A DNA stretch of 64,000 nt from Misgurnus anguillicaudatus (lineage: Eukaryota > Chordata > Actinopteri > Cypriniformes > Cobitidae), in NCBI RefSeq assembly GCF_027580225.2, contig NC_073346.2, positions 6,784,001 to 6,848,000 of the forward strand, given 5' to 3'. Under the pieces are notes generated by a model, which saw nothing but the letters and a program-made list of their open reading frames with translations, did not search any database and was not told the DNA's origin. Made by a program: the position numbers and the translations under genes. Below are positions 12,629 through 23,999 of the stretch, piece by piece. Every line of letters begins with the position of its first letter. Position 1 is the stretch's first letter.

Positions 12629-12648
12629 ATATATATATATATATATAT
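12629..12648 (+). repeat. (AT)n microsatellite, 20 bp
   Basis: Short AT run at the 3' end of the preceding dispersed repeat. Confidence 0.9.
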
Positions 12649-13915
12649 TTATCATTAGGTTTTATGTTATATGTAGCTACAATTTGTTGTTGGGGGTAAA
12701 TCAGCCAGTACCTGTGATGTGACTGGGATTTAAGGGCATTTTTGAGATTACTATATCCCGCAGGCCTAAATTGGTTGGTTGTCTTAGCTTTTGAATAAAG
12801 CAAAAAATAAATGTGAATGAAGTAGCAAACCCTCTGACAGCAGGAATCAATGATCATGTATGATTTTGTTTCATTTTGTATTGTTACCGTGCATGGCATT
12901 TCTTATTAGCAGGCATGCTCTTTTCTCCAGTTTGCTACAAAAAATGAAAATTAGGGTTTTCATTATATCTGATGGTGTAAAATTGCATATTTTTTAAAGT
13001 TACCCTCTGTCCCTTGATGTGTGCAATTGCATTTAACCGGCTGCCAGCCATTATCTAATCTTTCTCCTAAATGAAGTGCTGAGCATAGCCACAGGCAAGT
13101 TCGTGTTCAGTTGAAAATGGAGTCTTGATTTTTTTCTTCGTCCCACACTCCACACGTCTACTCCACAGCCCTTTGGCTAGAAGCTAGAATTGTGTCTCGC
13201 TGGATGTTTTTCGTCTGCTGTAGCTCTTCGCCGGGTCTCTTTTTCCATTTCCAAAGAAGAGATGAGCTCTCTTTTCCCGCAGCCTGTCTCTCCTTCTTCC
13301 CCTACAATTATCTAGTTGTACATTGTTCGTACATTTGCATGCAAGTCTTTTTTCTGGTTTTGCTGGCTTGGCCTGTGAAAATTTCCTTCCTATTGTCCCC
13401 TCAGAGAAGATTACAATGTGACAATACTGAATGCGTATAATTAAACATGCCGGCGCTGATGATAGACCTGTGAGCGGCTGTAGAGAGAAATAAACCTCCA
13501 TCCGTGCATTTACATAAGAGCTGGAAGTCAGATGGGAATGTTTGTTGGGTGAGACCTTTACATCAGATGTAGACTGGTGAATAGTGCATTAATCATAGGG
13601 ACATCATATGTTGGATAACAGACGGGTGCGATAAAGCTGCTGAATGTGAGATTTGATTTTTCTGCAGTAAATCACTAAATGTCAATCAGGTCTTTGGACA
13701 CAGCTATAGCTGTATAGACGCATCTAATGTGACTGAAAAATTATCATTATAAAGACAAAAGCTGAGAGTTTTGACTTAAAATGTCATTTTAAAATGCTGA
13801 TAAATGAATATCTGTGATGGCACATTTTACTGTTAACAGCTGTTCAACTAACCTGACAGAAGATTTGCTGATATTTATTATTAATTTAATCATCTTTAAT
13901 ATATGTTTTTTTATC
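12649..13915. other. Non-coding; no gene or element recognised
   Basis: Several open frames of 80-110 codons exist on both strands (for example around 13184-13501) but have low-complexity or overlapping composition and no family match. Confidence 0.4.
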
Positions 13916-13917
13916 AT

Positions 13918-14391
13918 TGGTGTTGGGCTAGTTACTCAGAAAATGTAAAATATTACTCATTACTAGTTACTCCTTTCAAAAGTAATATTATTACTTTATT
14001 TATTACTCCCAGCCAACAGTAATTAGTTACACTACTAGATACATTACTTTTACATTACACCCCAAAAAATGGTAATTTTCATAATTTTTGCACTCTGTTA
14101 ATCTGAATGAAGAGTACAACTGGCTCAAAATATTTCTTGTGTAATTTAATAAAGCAGTAACATGTTTACTAAAATCTGCAATAGGGCTCAAGCAGATAAA
14201 ACCAACAAAACATGTTGGCAGAACGAAAATAGAGCTAGCTTCCTGCGTTGGTGACGTTGTGACAAAAAATAACTAACTAGCCTTTTTTTGGATGTAACTG
14301 TAATATAAAAAAAATTAGTAGTAAGTTACACTACTAGTACCAGGGAAAGTAATATTATTACAGTAACTAGTTATTGAAAAGCACTGTTTAT
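13918..14391. mobile_element. hAT-like MITE (GTGTTGGG…AGTTACT type)
   Basis: The left part, tgttgggctagttactcaga, and the right part, acagtaactagttattgaaa, are inverted. The interior is built from TTACT/AGTAAT units characteristic of the fish MITE whose intact ends are CAGTGTTGGG…CCCAACACTG. The right terminus is eroded and no target duplication is clear. Confidence 0.6.
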
Positions 14392-14715
14392 ATTCTTGAT
14401 GTCTTTATTTTGTTAAAGTAACAAACAACCTGTAATTTCAGCACTGTAACTGTGCTTTTTGCCATGGTACATCGTGTCTTATAACGCTGTTATGCTTATT
14501 GCTGCTTTTTTATATATCACTTGCTGTCCTGAAAATACATTTATTTGTAAATCATTAAATGATACTACATCAAAACTTGATGTGCTCATTTTACTGTGAT
14601 TTTGACTCTAATGGTGTCCATCATAGAGACACTGAGAGATCCACTGACCGTCACATTTCAGTTTCTGCACACATGTGTGTAAAGCTCAGAAATTTTATGA
14701 ACCTTTATAGAATAT

Positions 14716-15010
14716 TAAAAGGCACAGTAAGTAGGATTTCCCCCCATCTAGTGGTAAAATTGTATTTTGCATTCAAACGAACAGTGCTCTCTAGCGCCTC
14801 GCTTTTCCAAATGCATGTTGCAATTACAGTACCCTTTATGTACTCACTGATCTTCTTGTCCGTTTCAGCTAGTTCACATGATCTGAATGAAAACGCATTG
14901 TGGAAACGCGTTGGTAGGCTAGTGCTTTTTGTCCCTCTCTGCTATTATAGTTTTTCAATATGGCAGAACGACATGGAAGCCTCTTTGGACTTACCTGTTC
15001 AATGTAAGTA
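14716..15010. repeat. Probable fragment of a dispersed repeat
   Basis: Contains ccccccatctagtggtaaaa and attgtattttgcattcaaac, a module I recall from cyprinid MITEs. A 150-codon open frame crossing it (14559-15011) shows no protein family and is not called as a gene. Confidence 0.4.
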
Positions 15011-15124
15011 AAGAGAAGAAATTCTAAGCTTACAAAGAAAAGTCAGATCACTGGCAGAGGTCATTTGACACCAACGAGGACATATTTATGAATAAGGACA
15101 TTGATTTTTATAAATTCTCTTTTC

Positions 15125-15590
15125 CCGCCATTGATGAGTTATCTCGTCAATTAAGAGAAAACATTTCCCTGCCAATGACGCTTTCCTGATGAGTTTTTAT
15201 GGTCATCTGTAATACGGCTATTATCCACTAGATACCCAATTTATAAAAAAAGAAGCAAAAACTAATTTAACAACATTTTTAACTCTGTGTATGTTTTGAT
15301 CATCGTTCTTAATCTGATCCCTAACAAAATTCCTTTACAAAAATGCAATTATTTCAGCTTTTGCTCAGATTTTTTGAAGAAACACACCCATATTTGAGAG
15401 GTTATAAAAAGAGAACAAACAGAGATAGGCTGAAACTTTTTTCCTGTTTTGTTCTTGAAAGCAGAGGTTCTGTTCTTTCATTTAACATATTTGTATGTTT
15501 ATATGTTTAAAGAAGAACATTTTCCTGGAAGGCATTTTGTGAAACTTGTGAAAATCTTTTTTAAAAAGGCTGGTGGGAAATAAGTTAATG
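15125..15590 (+). repeat. Dispersed repeat, copy without insertion (empty site at about 15392-15396)
   Basis: Shares a long collinear match with 49660-50760: taactctgtgtatgttttga, acaaaaatgcaattatttca, ctgttctttcattt, tttgtatgtttatat and ttttcctggaaggcattttg. Here cccatatttgagaggttat is uninterrupted. The other copy has a 701-bp palindromic MITE at exactly this point. Confidence 0.85.
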
Positions 15591-15764
15591 TTGAATGGAA
15601 CATATAGAAACATACAGTATTTACTAATGTTGTTGTAAATGGTCTGACATGGCCGCTTGAGATTCATGTAATTGTATATGTGTCGTGTCATTTGTAAGTT
15701 TTCCATTTTAATTGCATTGTTGTATTATGCATAAAATGGTTCTTTAATAATAATAATATTAATA

Positions 15765-17126
15765 CAGTTTTTGCCTATTGCTTACACACTAAATCCGAAT
15801 GCTTAGACCAAAGCCTCAATACCTAAACTTCTTGTAGCATATGCTTAAACACAGTGTAACCATAGCTTAAACACATTGTCAACTTTGCACTTTGTTTGCA
15901 ATTCTGTAGCACACTTATTGCGAAACACTACACACGTTTTCTTACATTAGACACATTTTTCAAAAACGAAATCACCTATTATCATTGGGAAAACACTCTG
16001 TTCAAAATGCAAAAGTCATCTGGCAATTATAGGCACTTACATACACACCTGAATACACTTGTACAGAAAACAGAACACCAATCGGTCTGAGTCTTAGCAC
16101 TACAAATAGGCCTCAGGTAAGACATTCTGAGAACTTTGCAAGCATGGAGGCAATGCGAGTAAGAGTAAGAGGAGGACAAAGAGAGAGAGAGGAGTTGGAC
16201 GTGGACGTGGACATGGAAGAGGACAAAGACGAGGACCAGTGCGGAGACGTGTATCGGATGACATCAGGGCTACTCTGGTGGACCATGTCATAAATCATGG
16301 CCTATCTATGAGGGAGGCTGGGCAAAGAGTCCACCCTAACCTCAGTCGCTACACAGTAGTGTCAATACTAAGAACATTCCGACTGGAGAACAGGTATATC
16401 TTCAAGTTTCTACTCCTGTACCTACTGTATGTGTCACATGATTCTGTATCATATTACAGTATTACTGTACAGTACTATTCAAAAATAAGTAGTGCTGTGA
16501 AGTATATGTCGCCTGTGATGTCGACGAGGTCTTGTGGCCAGATCCGAACAGAAGGAGGGATCCATAAGACCCCCCAGGCCCCCACCACACACATACATGC
16601 GCACACAAACACAAAACAAATGTGTTTTTCCCCACAATAGCAGTTTATCCAGTATTTGTTTTGTTTTTTACTTTTGTTTTGTGGCTAAATGTGATGACTT
16701 GTGGTTCTATTTTTCTTTATTTCTTTAAGAATGTTTTTTTTTAGGGTAAAAACTCTTGTTTGATTACTGAATAAATTTAAACAAATAAATATATCTTTAA
16801 ATAAATCTACTTTTGAGTTTTACTAAAGACTGAGTCTAAGAAAATTATGATAAAAATAAAACCACAAAGACTGCAGTGTTATATATAAAGCGGATCAGTG
16901 TGTTGCTGGTGATATGAAAGAGTAATTCAAATGTTGCTTGTGTGTATGGTTTTGTTACAAGAATTTCATTTTTAGAAAGGAGTGCTAAGTTTTGATTGCA
17001 GTGTTTCATTTTGGCATGGATGTGAGTTGTTAATCTCCAAGTGCTATATCTGTGTGGCTTGTGTGTAGAGTTTTGACATAATGAGCCAAATTTTGCAAAA
17101 AGTGTGTAAGCAATAGGCAAAAACTG
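15765..17126 (+). mobile_element. IS630/Tc1-mariner-like DNA transposon, internally decayed
   Basis: Perfect 28-bp terminal inverted repeats are seen if the TA is included: 15763-15790 starts tacagtttttgcctattgct, and 17101-17128 is its exact reverse complement. A TA dinucleotide abuts each end, as expected for Tc1/mariner integration. The element is about 1.36 kb. It retains only an N-terminal transposase segment at about 16150-16395. The catalytic DDE/D region is absent, so it is non-autonomous. Confidence 0.85.
16150..16395 (+). pseudogene. Transposase N-terminal helix-turn-helix fragment
   Basis: The frame through 16239 reads RRRVSDDIRATLVDHVINHG, then LSMREAGQRVHPNLSRYTVV and SILRTFRLENR. 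This is a paired-like helix-turn-helix as found at the start of IS630/Tc1-type fish transposases, preceded by an RG-rich stretch (GVGRGRGHGRGQRRGPV). The likely ATG at 16153 is in another frame, so an indel in the GAGAGA run at about 16180 breaks the protein. After LENR the sequence reads aacag|gtatatc, which may be a splice donor of an intron. Later sequence (RSEQKEGSIRPP near 16540) could be the next piece, but no catalytic domain follows. No start codon supports translation today. Confidence 0.7.
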
Positions 17127-17128
17127 TA

Positions 17129-17460
17129 ATACGCCCTGTGAAACGCCATCATTCTCTAATAAATGAACCATTGAGCATTTTGCACGAATAATTGAAGAAT
17201 AAGTTTTATGTGACATGTTTATCCATTAATGGATTTGTCTTGATTTAAAAACAACATATTTTATGATTCGGCTGCTGTGCCGAGCAAAACTCAGCCATGC
17301 AGATCTTATTTTATAAATCTGAACTGAAGAGTGATTTCAGTGATTTTATTTATTTTGAAAAATGAAGTTTTAATTTTTTGTCCTTTGTCTGATTAAGTGT
17401 CAATCTGATACCTGCTATCTGATGTAATGTGACATATGTGTTATCTGACACCCGTAGGCA
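17129..17460. other. Non-coding; nothing recognised
   Basis: AT-rich sequence between the transposon and the GT minisatellite. Confidence 0.5.
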
Positions 17461-17467
17461 AAATATC

Positions 17468-17535
17468 TGTGTGTGTGTGTTCATGCCTTTGTGTGTGTGT
17501 GCGCGTGCATGCGTCTGTGTGTATGCGTGTGCATC

Positions 17536-17571
<36 letters not shown>

Positions 17572-17745
17572 CATGTGTCTGCGTGTATGCGTTTCTGTGT
17601 GTATGCTTGTGCATCTGTCTGTGTGTGCGTGCGTGCATGTGTCTGTGTGTATGCATGTGCATCCGTCTGTGTGTGTGTGTGTGTGTGCTTGCGTGCATGC
17701 ATCTGTGTATATGCGTGTGGTGTGTGTGTGTGTGTTGCGTGTGTG
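17468..17745 (+). repeat. GT-rich minisatellite with a period of about 64 bp
   Basis: (GT)n is broken by regular gcatg(t/c)gtctg…tatgc…gcatc modules. The gcat of each unit falls at 17507, 17571, 17635 and 17695, giving spacings of 64, 64 and 60 bp. The long His/Thr-rich or Cys/Val-rich open frames over it on both strands are by-products of the repeat. Confidence 0.9.
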
Positions 17746-17759
17746 TTTATTTGTATGTC

Positions 17760-19695
17760 TATTAAAAACATTTGCAACCATTTTATTCTTCATTGTTATT
17801 TAGAGTAATTACATATATTTATATCTAAATATTAATATTAGATAAATAAATAGACCTAATAAACATAAATCTGAGGCTTGCCATACTATATTTTGTATTG
17901 CTTCTATTGTTTCTCCAAACATGACAATAAATAATAAAGTCAGAATTGTCATTCTTTCTGTGCTATTATTATAGACTGTGTATCTTCTGTTGATACTAAT
18001 GTTACATTTAATTTACATGTCATTGCTTATTTATTTATCCTCTTTGATTTTGGAGAAAAGATAAAAATAGTATTGTTAAGCTGAAATTTTGAAACTTTCT
18101 TAAACCTAACATTACATAATTATATTAGACATACACACACTTCAAAGTCTTCAATGATGTTTTATTTTTAGCAGCATAAACTGCCCTCTGTCATCTTGAG
18201 GTTAACTATAACATTGTTAATATTAATGTTAAGCATAAACACCCACACACACACAGTATATTAGCTATATTGTTATTTTAATCAAACGTGTACTTAAATA
18301 TGTGTGTATGTACAGTATTTGTTCAATAAGCTCCTTGAAATGACATTATTGTTTATTCTAAAACTAAATTCACAGAATTGACACGTCAGTCATCATGTTA
18401 TGACTTATTTGACATACACGTTGACATGCTGAAATAATGCAGGTGAAAACATGTGGTCTTGTTAGCTGTGGTCATACAGTAACTGGTGATGTGTGGGTGC
18501 TTAACCTTCAGTGCCTGAACGATCACCTGGAGAGTATGTGATCTCAAAATGACACCCGTTCTGTGTTTGTCATCTGCCTGATGCTTGAGTGGCCCATTTA
18601 AGGATTAGGAAGGAATGACCAAATCTAATATTTAAAACAATATTGATCGTGTTCTCATTCGTTTTCCATTCACTTCCCATGGCTGGAGCTCAAGCCCCAG
18701 GATGTGGAGCTGGCCGACCGTGCTATAGCAGTATTGAAAACGAATTATTAGATTTAATGGTATGTAGAGGGAGAAAAGCAATGAATAAATAAGAGGTTAT
18801 ACAGTGGTGGAATTCAAATCAGTTGCAGATTCAATTTTAGGACAGAATGGTAATGTGGCGGCCAGGGAAGAGAAGTCAAGAGAGAAGCTTGTGATTGTAG
18901 ACGCACCGCCGCCGTCACGCCGCGATAATTCGCGTTTCACGCTCGGCAAAAGGAGGCCAAACCACTGGGTTTTTTTTTTGGCCCGCCTGGCCCTCGGGTG
19001 CCAGAGATTTTTTTTCCAGGCAGGCCATATCTGCTCAGAGGTGTATATTACAAAACCCATACCTTCTTTAAATATTACCAGCGTTTCTGGAGTGCCGGAT
19101 GGTCGTTTGAGTGGCTGGAGGCCTCTTTTTACGGGCAGAACATCTCTGTGGAGTCTTCAAAGCACAACGGTAACAAGACCGCAAATGTCTGTGGGTAAAA
19201 GGCCTGGCGTAAATGCTCTCCTAATGACTCTCAGCAGGGTTACCCTCCTATCTTTCATAAAGAAGAAGAATAAAGCCCGGGACCATTATGCCGAGCCCGT
19301 ACGAAATCTCGGAGCGGTGTTGGGACTCAACAAAGAGAATATCCATTCTGCCAAATGGGGTGTAATGGGATACATTAGCGTGTTATATGCCTTCCGGTGT
19401 ACCTGGCAGTCAGATGCTGTTTTGCTCTTTTTTTTTGTCGTAGAGATTGTCTCTCCAGATGGTAATTAATGTCATTTCCGAACAGCCGAGCGTCAGGACG
19501 AGGACAAGCGTATGCTGCTGATCGTGGATGTCTGTCTGGCTTTAAGAGAGATCGATGACAACTGCAGTTAAACTCTGTTTACACTGGTAAATCATTTAGG
19601 ACTAGCTCACAATGCCTGTGCCATTTTAGAACGAGCATGATTTTCATTTGTTTTGAAGAAGACAAAGTTTATTTCGCAATGAAAGGTTATTTTAC
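17760..19695. other. Non-coding; repeat-poor from about 18500
   Basis: Contains a 221-codon open frame (18804-19469) on the + strand with no family resemblance, signal or domain, overlapped by another frame on the minus strand. I do not call it a gene. GC rises near 18880-19360. Confidence 0.4.
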
Positions 19696-19701
19696 TTCTA
19701 C

Positions 19702-19829
19702 GCATTGGCAGATGTTTTATTAAAAAAGCGACTTACAGTACATTCAAGCTGTACATTTTATTAGTATGCACAGTGTTCACCACGGATGAAACCCATGATC
19801 TTTGCGCTCTATGAAACAGAGCTACAGGA
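19702..19829 (+). repeat. Dispersed SINE-like repeat (TTGGCAGATG…GCGACTTACAGT), copy 1
   Basis: Reads gcattggcagatgttttatt, then aagcgacttacagtacattc, ttattagtatg, gaaacccatgatctttgcgc and agagctacagg. This is a very common fish repeat with a tRNA-like end. A second copy is at 49457-49560. Confidence 0.7.
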
Positions 19830-19860
19830 TAAGGTCATACAGTTATCGTCCAGTGAAAAG

Positions 19861-22340
19861 CGTACACATCACCTAAACTTATTTCTCCTATCTGCAAGCT
19901 AAGATGACTTCAGTAATGGCCATTGATCATTGGTGTCTTCCAGTCAAGCTATAGGAACTGTCAGGGATGTGTGTATATGTAAAGAAATAGAAAGAGAACG
20001 GGATCTGCTGCAGGTGTTATATGACCACTAGCGGACAATGACACCTTTGAGACTCGTACAGGAGAAATAGATCATCGTTCCCCTGGCAAGCAGAAGACGG
20101 CATTTGCTAATCAGAAAGTCATCTGTCTGTGGGATGAGCATCAATTAAGGCACTTACCCAGCTAATGATCAGGAAAAAAACCCTAATGGGTCTATTTAAA
20201 GGTGGGGTCTCACCTCTATCTGTCCAGCTCATGAAGAATGCTAATTTCATCTCGGTGTAGAAAAGTCCTCGCAGCAGTCCAAGGTCACACCACCTGTTAC
20301 CTTAATCAACCTGCAACATCAGCTTGTGATTGTCCGTCAAACAATTAAGACTTGATTAATGCAAGGGAGGTTAAAATGCGTATTCATAAAAGCGAAGAAG
20401 CCATAGAATAGTGTGAGGAAACATTCATTTGGTATTCATTGGTAGCCGTACCCGTCACAGGTTTCACATCCTTCATAAACTTTAGAGTTTTTTGAGGGAT
20501 AGACCAACAAACAATGCCAGATCAAGGGAAATTCAAGAAGTCCATAAAAATCTGCTCATTTTTTTCCTCTTGAATTTGGGATGAAATATGAAAGGCTTCA
20601 CAGCGAGATTGAGGCATTTAGAAATGCGGGTGGGGTAACGCTTGGAAACCTGTCCGATATTACTCGGTCACCGCAGCGTGCAGACGTTAAGCTTGGATGA
20701 CATTATCAGACATGAAGCATCACAGCTCGATTTTCACTGCAGCTAAAAGTGACCCCACTGACAGGTGACCTTATTCAACACCTGCTCTCCTCTGCGGTCG
20801 ATCGATCTCCAAAACTCGTGCCCGATCCAGAGACAACAGCTGGATGGAACTTTACTCCAGCAAACCTTCCAATATCAGTCGCGTTCGGTCTCTGTCCCGA
20901 GACTCCCACTCGCTCGGCCATCGGAAACATCCCTCTCGATTTGACGTGACACGCAGCTGTAAGGCAGGGACTCGCTCGAGGCAAGATAGAGGCCGTAGTG
21001 TGATATTAGGGCTTTCCTTTTTGAGAACACGCCGGCGTGTTCCTGCCAAAGGGGGCGACTTACCCACAGCCAGGGGTTAATTGCCCCACCGGGGAAAAAT
21101 GCCTCCTCCGATAGGCCTCACAGATGATTGGGTGGTCGGTGACAGGCTGCGGCGCGTGTCGCGGGAACGATGTCTGGAGGAGAAGGAGGCCGCTGAGAGC
21201 ATGAGCTGAAAATAAGTCGAGCTGACAGGATGCGCTCCTCCTTTTGGAGGCAATTTCACTGTTGTATCCGCTTTGACTTACTAAGCTGTTATTAAAGAGA
21301 GAAAAGGGGGCAGCTGTTTTTAGGTGAAGCATCAAGCTTCGAGATGCATCTGCGTTTAAATGCGTGACTGTAGACTAAACCCCACTGCTACAGTATGTTG
21401 GGTGTTTCATTGATGGAGAACAGGAGCTGAGACAATAGAGAAGGAAAACAGCCTTTGGATATTTTTATGCTCATCCGTTTAATGTTTTGGACAGTGAAAT
21501 TTCAAGTTTACATTTCTAATATCGCATATAACAAAATACATGCATTCATTAATTAGCCCGAGTAAGACAAACAGAAAAATCTTATTAGTGTGTTTCCAGA
21601 GAACATCATATTGTGGAGTATAGCCTGAGGTCACATTTGTTGTTGTGTTATTAATTTTTAACAACACAATTTTCACATCTAAAGGCTAAAACCCTCAGGC
21701 CTAGAACTTGACTGAATAGCTTCTTAATTAATTTGATGAAACAACAGAATATTAACGAAGAAACTAACTGTTATAGTGAGTTTATATTTACCTTTCTGCT
21801 GCCTGCTGTGATGTTGGCGGATCGTGGTGTTGATGTTTGTTGTCACTAAGGTATTTTCATCCATGTTAAGTTGTTTTTTGGTCTTTTTGTAAAGTTGTGA
21901 GATTGTGCTGTATCAGCTGTATGTTTGGGAGGTGCATGAACCCGATTCTGCCCCTCATGTAGTCACTCGTGATGATAATGGGGGTGTGGGCAGTTCTCCT
22001 GTCATTGCCCGTTCTCCCCACGGCTGTAAGGCGGGCAGTAATTAATTTTCACATTTAACTGGGAGGCAAAACGCTGGTGTCCTGGGATGTGGCGCATGCC
22101 ACCAACTCACATCCTGGATTCCGGGGATTAGGATAATTAGCCCCCGGAAGATTGTGTAGACAGATGGACCCCCATCCCTCCACCCCTTTCTCTCTTTCTC
22201 TTTCTGTTAAATGCTGGAGTTTGCGCAGTATGCATCTCCTGTATTAAGGCTTGCGAGTTCAGTTTCTTCATACTGGATCAAAAGAATCACTAGAGTATTG
22301 ATTGGTTTGATACACTAACGTTTGCCTTGAAGCTTCTTAT
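19861..22340. other. Repeat-poor, relatively GC-rich non-coding stretch
   Basis: No element termini or coding exons recognised. 20640-21330 and 21940-22200 are noticeably GC-rich, with open frames on both strands that mirror each other. One of the longest element-free stretches in the window, so a candidate for conserved non-coding sequence. Confidence 0.4.
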
Positions 22341-22346
22341 ACAATG

Positions 22347-22410
22347 TGTGCGTGTGTGTGTGTCTGCATGTGTTTGTTCGTGTGTGTGTGTGTGTGTGCG
22401 TGTGTGTGTA
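22347..22410 (+). repeat. (GT)n microsatellite, interrupted
   Basis: GT-rich run with short CT/CG interruptions. Confidence 0.9.
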
Positions 22411-22747
22411 TTATGTGTGAGAGTTTAGGTTTAAGGGTTGGTTTGGGAGTAGAATATACTGTTTGCACAATATAAAAGTTATTACATCTATAGAAAGTCC
22501 CCACAGTCATAATAAATCAGACATAAGCCCAGAAGACGTTTTTCTTTGTATGTAATTATTTGTCTGTTTTAGAATTAATTTAACCATTTATATGCTGTCT
22601 ATATATTATGCCTAATGAAATATGTACAATAAATATGATATTAGAAATTTTGATTGTTAATGCATTCTAATATTATTAATGTATTATTATAGCTTGGGTT
22701 TCCCTGTGCTGCATTGCGCGCAAATTTATTCACGCTGCAGGTCTAGC

Positions 22748-23023
22748 ATGGAAACCATGGACCTAAAGAACCAATCAGAGAACGGGAAGCAGTTTTGTTT
22801 ATCCAACACAGCAGCAGACGCGAAGTTTCTTTTCAATGCAGCCTTAAATAGTGTTCTAAGTAGTTTTGAACGCAAGTTTATTTAAAAAAGAGCAACTTTT
22901 GGCGTTAAACAATTTCATATCCAAGAAGGATGTTTGGATATGGCAAGACATGATAGCCGCAGAGTTTTATAGGACCAACCTGCTAGGCATTGTTGTAGAC
23001 AAAGTACAATTAACTTGTAAATG
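22748..23023 (+). pseudogene. Decayed RecQ-helicase-like fragment of a mobile or multicopy fish gene
   Basis: One frame around 22680-22883 reads DAKFLFNAALNSVLSSFERK. After a frame change in the A-run at about 22885, it continues KEQLLALNNFISKKDVWIWQ, then DMIAAEFYRTNLLGIVVDKV and QLTCKW. This resembles the start of RecQ-type superfamily 2 helicases: a region before KDVF, where the Walker A loop GFGKS should follow, then the motif II context GIVVDEVH. Here Walker A is deleted and the DEVH box reads DKVQ, so no ATPase could result. It ends at tgtaaatg|gtaag, a possible splice donor. No continuing exon was found. Confidence 0.55.
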
Positions 23024-23770
23024 GTAAGTGGTATTTTTTAATATCATATTGTCATTATGCCTGTACTGTGGTTGTCACAGTTTCACTAAATTGTGTTGCT
23101 TTTCAATATCAATATACAGTTACCGGTTTAGTTGAATAGCTTTCAGCTGTGTGCACCCGTACCAATAAAAGTCATTACGTTTGAATTGATGTCGCTCTAC
23201 ATACGTCATCTGGTATTATTGAAGCGATTGTCTATGAGCTACTGTACGTACAGACGCATTTGATAGACATTCGTAGCGCCCAATAAACGGCTCTGGGCAT
23301 TCGTAAACCACACCTCAAATACGAGAAAATGAGCATATGGTTTCCAGACCACGTCTCATTCTCTATGAGACTGGTCTTGTGTTAGCCAGGCTAGTATTAT
23401 TACTGTATTATAAATATTTTTGTTTTAAAAATTATAATGCCTTACCATACCTTACGTGTACATTATACATTTATTACATAAATATTTGCAGTTACATCTT
23501 AAGCCGTATTAACACAATTTCTATTAATAGTTTTGCTATTCATGGTTAAACTATTTATATCTTTAAAAACACGTTACTGTTTAAATGTTTAACGAGCAAT
23601 AATTAATGTTAACAATGTTGTTACAATAAATTGTTTAGAGGATTATAAGTGACTGTCAGGTGTATTATAATAAAACAAATGGCTACGATGACAGTAATGT
23701 TTATGTGAGGACAAGCTTTAAAATCTGGAAACTAAGGCTCTATCCATCACAACATCAGCAGCACAAAGAT
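23024..23770. other. Non-coding, AT-rich; possible repeat fragment at 23280-23400
   Basis: The stretch gagactggtcttgtgttagc near 23367 resembles a common cyprinid repeat module. Nothing else recognised. Confidence 0.4.
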
Positions 23771-23775
23771 AAAGT

Positions 23776-23820
23776 GTGTGTGCGTGTGTCTGTGTGTGTG
23801 CGTGTGTGTGTTCAGTTGTG
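23776..23820 (+). repeat. (GT)n microsatellite
   Basis: GT-rich run of about 45 bp with CG and CT interruptions. Confidence 0.85.
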
Positions 23821-23966
23821 TGTTTTACAGCAGACTCTGTGATGGACGGCCTGAGTTGTCCGCCGGCAGTGTTACTCAGTCTTAGACTTTCTTAGGCTCT
23901 TAATGAAAGAGAGAGTGAACTGGTTTCTAAACCGCTGATGGAGAAAACAGATGAACTCACCCTGAC

Positions 23967-23997
23967 AGAGAGAAAGATAGAGAGAGAGAGAGAGAGC
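23967..23997 (+). repeat. (GA)n microsatellite
   Basis: Short GA-rich run ending in about nine perfect GA units. Confidence 0.8.
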
Positions 23998-23999
23998 CC

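Noticed and set aside
13184..13501. Possible signal-peptide exon (frames starting MSRWMFFVCC and a minus-strand 105-codon frame)
   Set aside because: Considered as the missing first exon of the receptor gene, but there is no RIG-type end with a phase-1 donor and no resemblance to known kainate-receptor leaders.
17350..17808. Several 85-147-codon frames rich in His/Thr or Cys/Val
   Set aside because: They are translations of the GT minisatellite in several frames and strands.
18804..19469. 221-codon open frame, the longest in the window
   Set aside because: No domain, signal peptide or family resemblance, mixed composition, and an overlapping frame on the other strand; no splice or promoter context.
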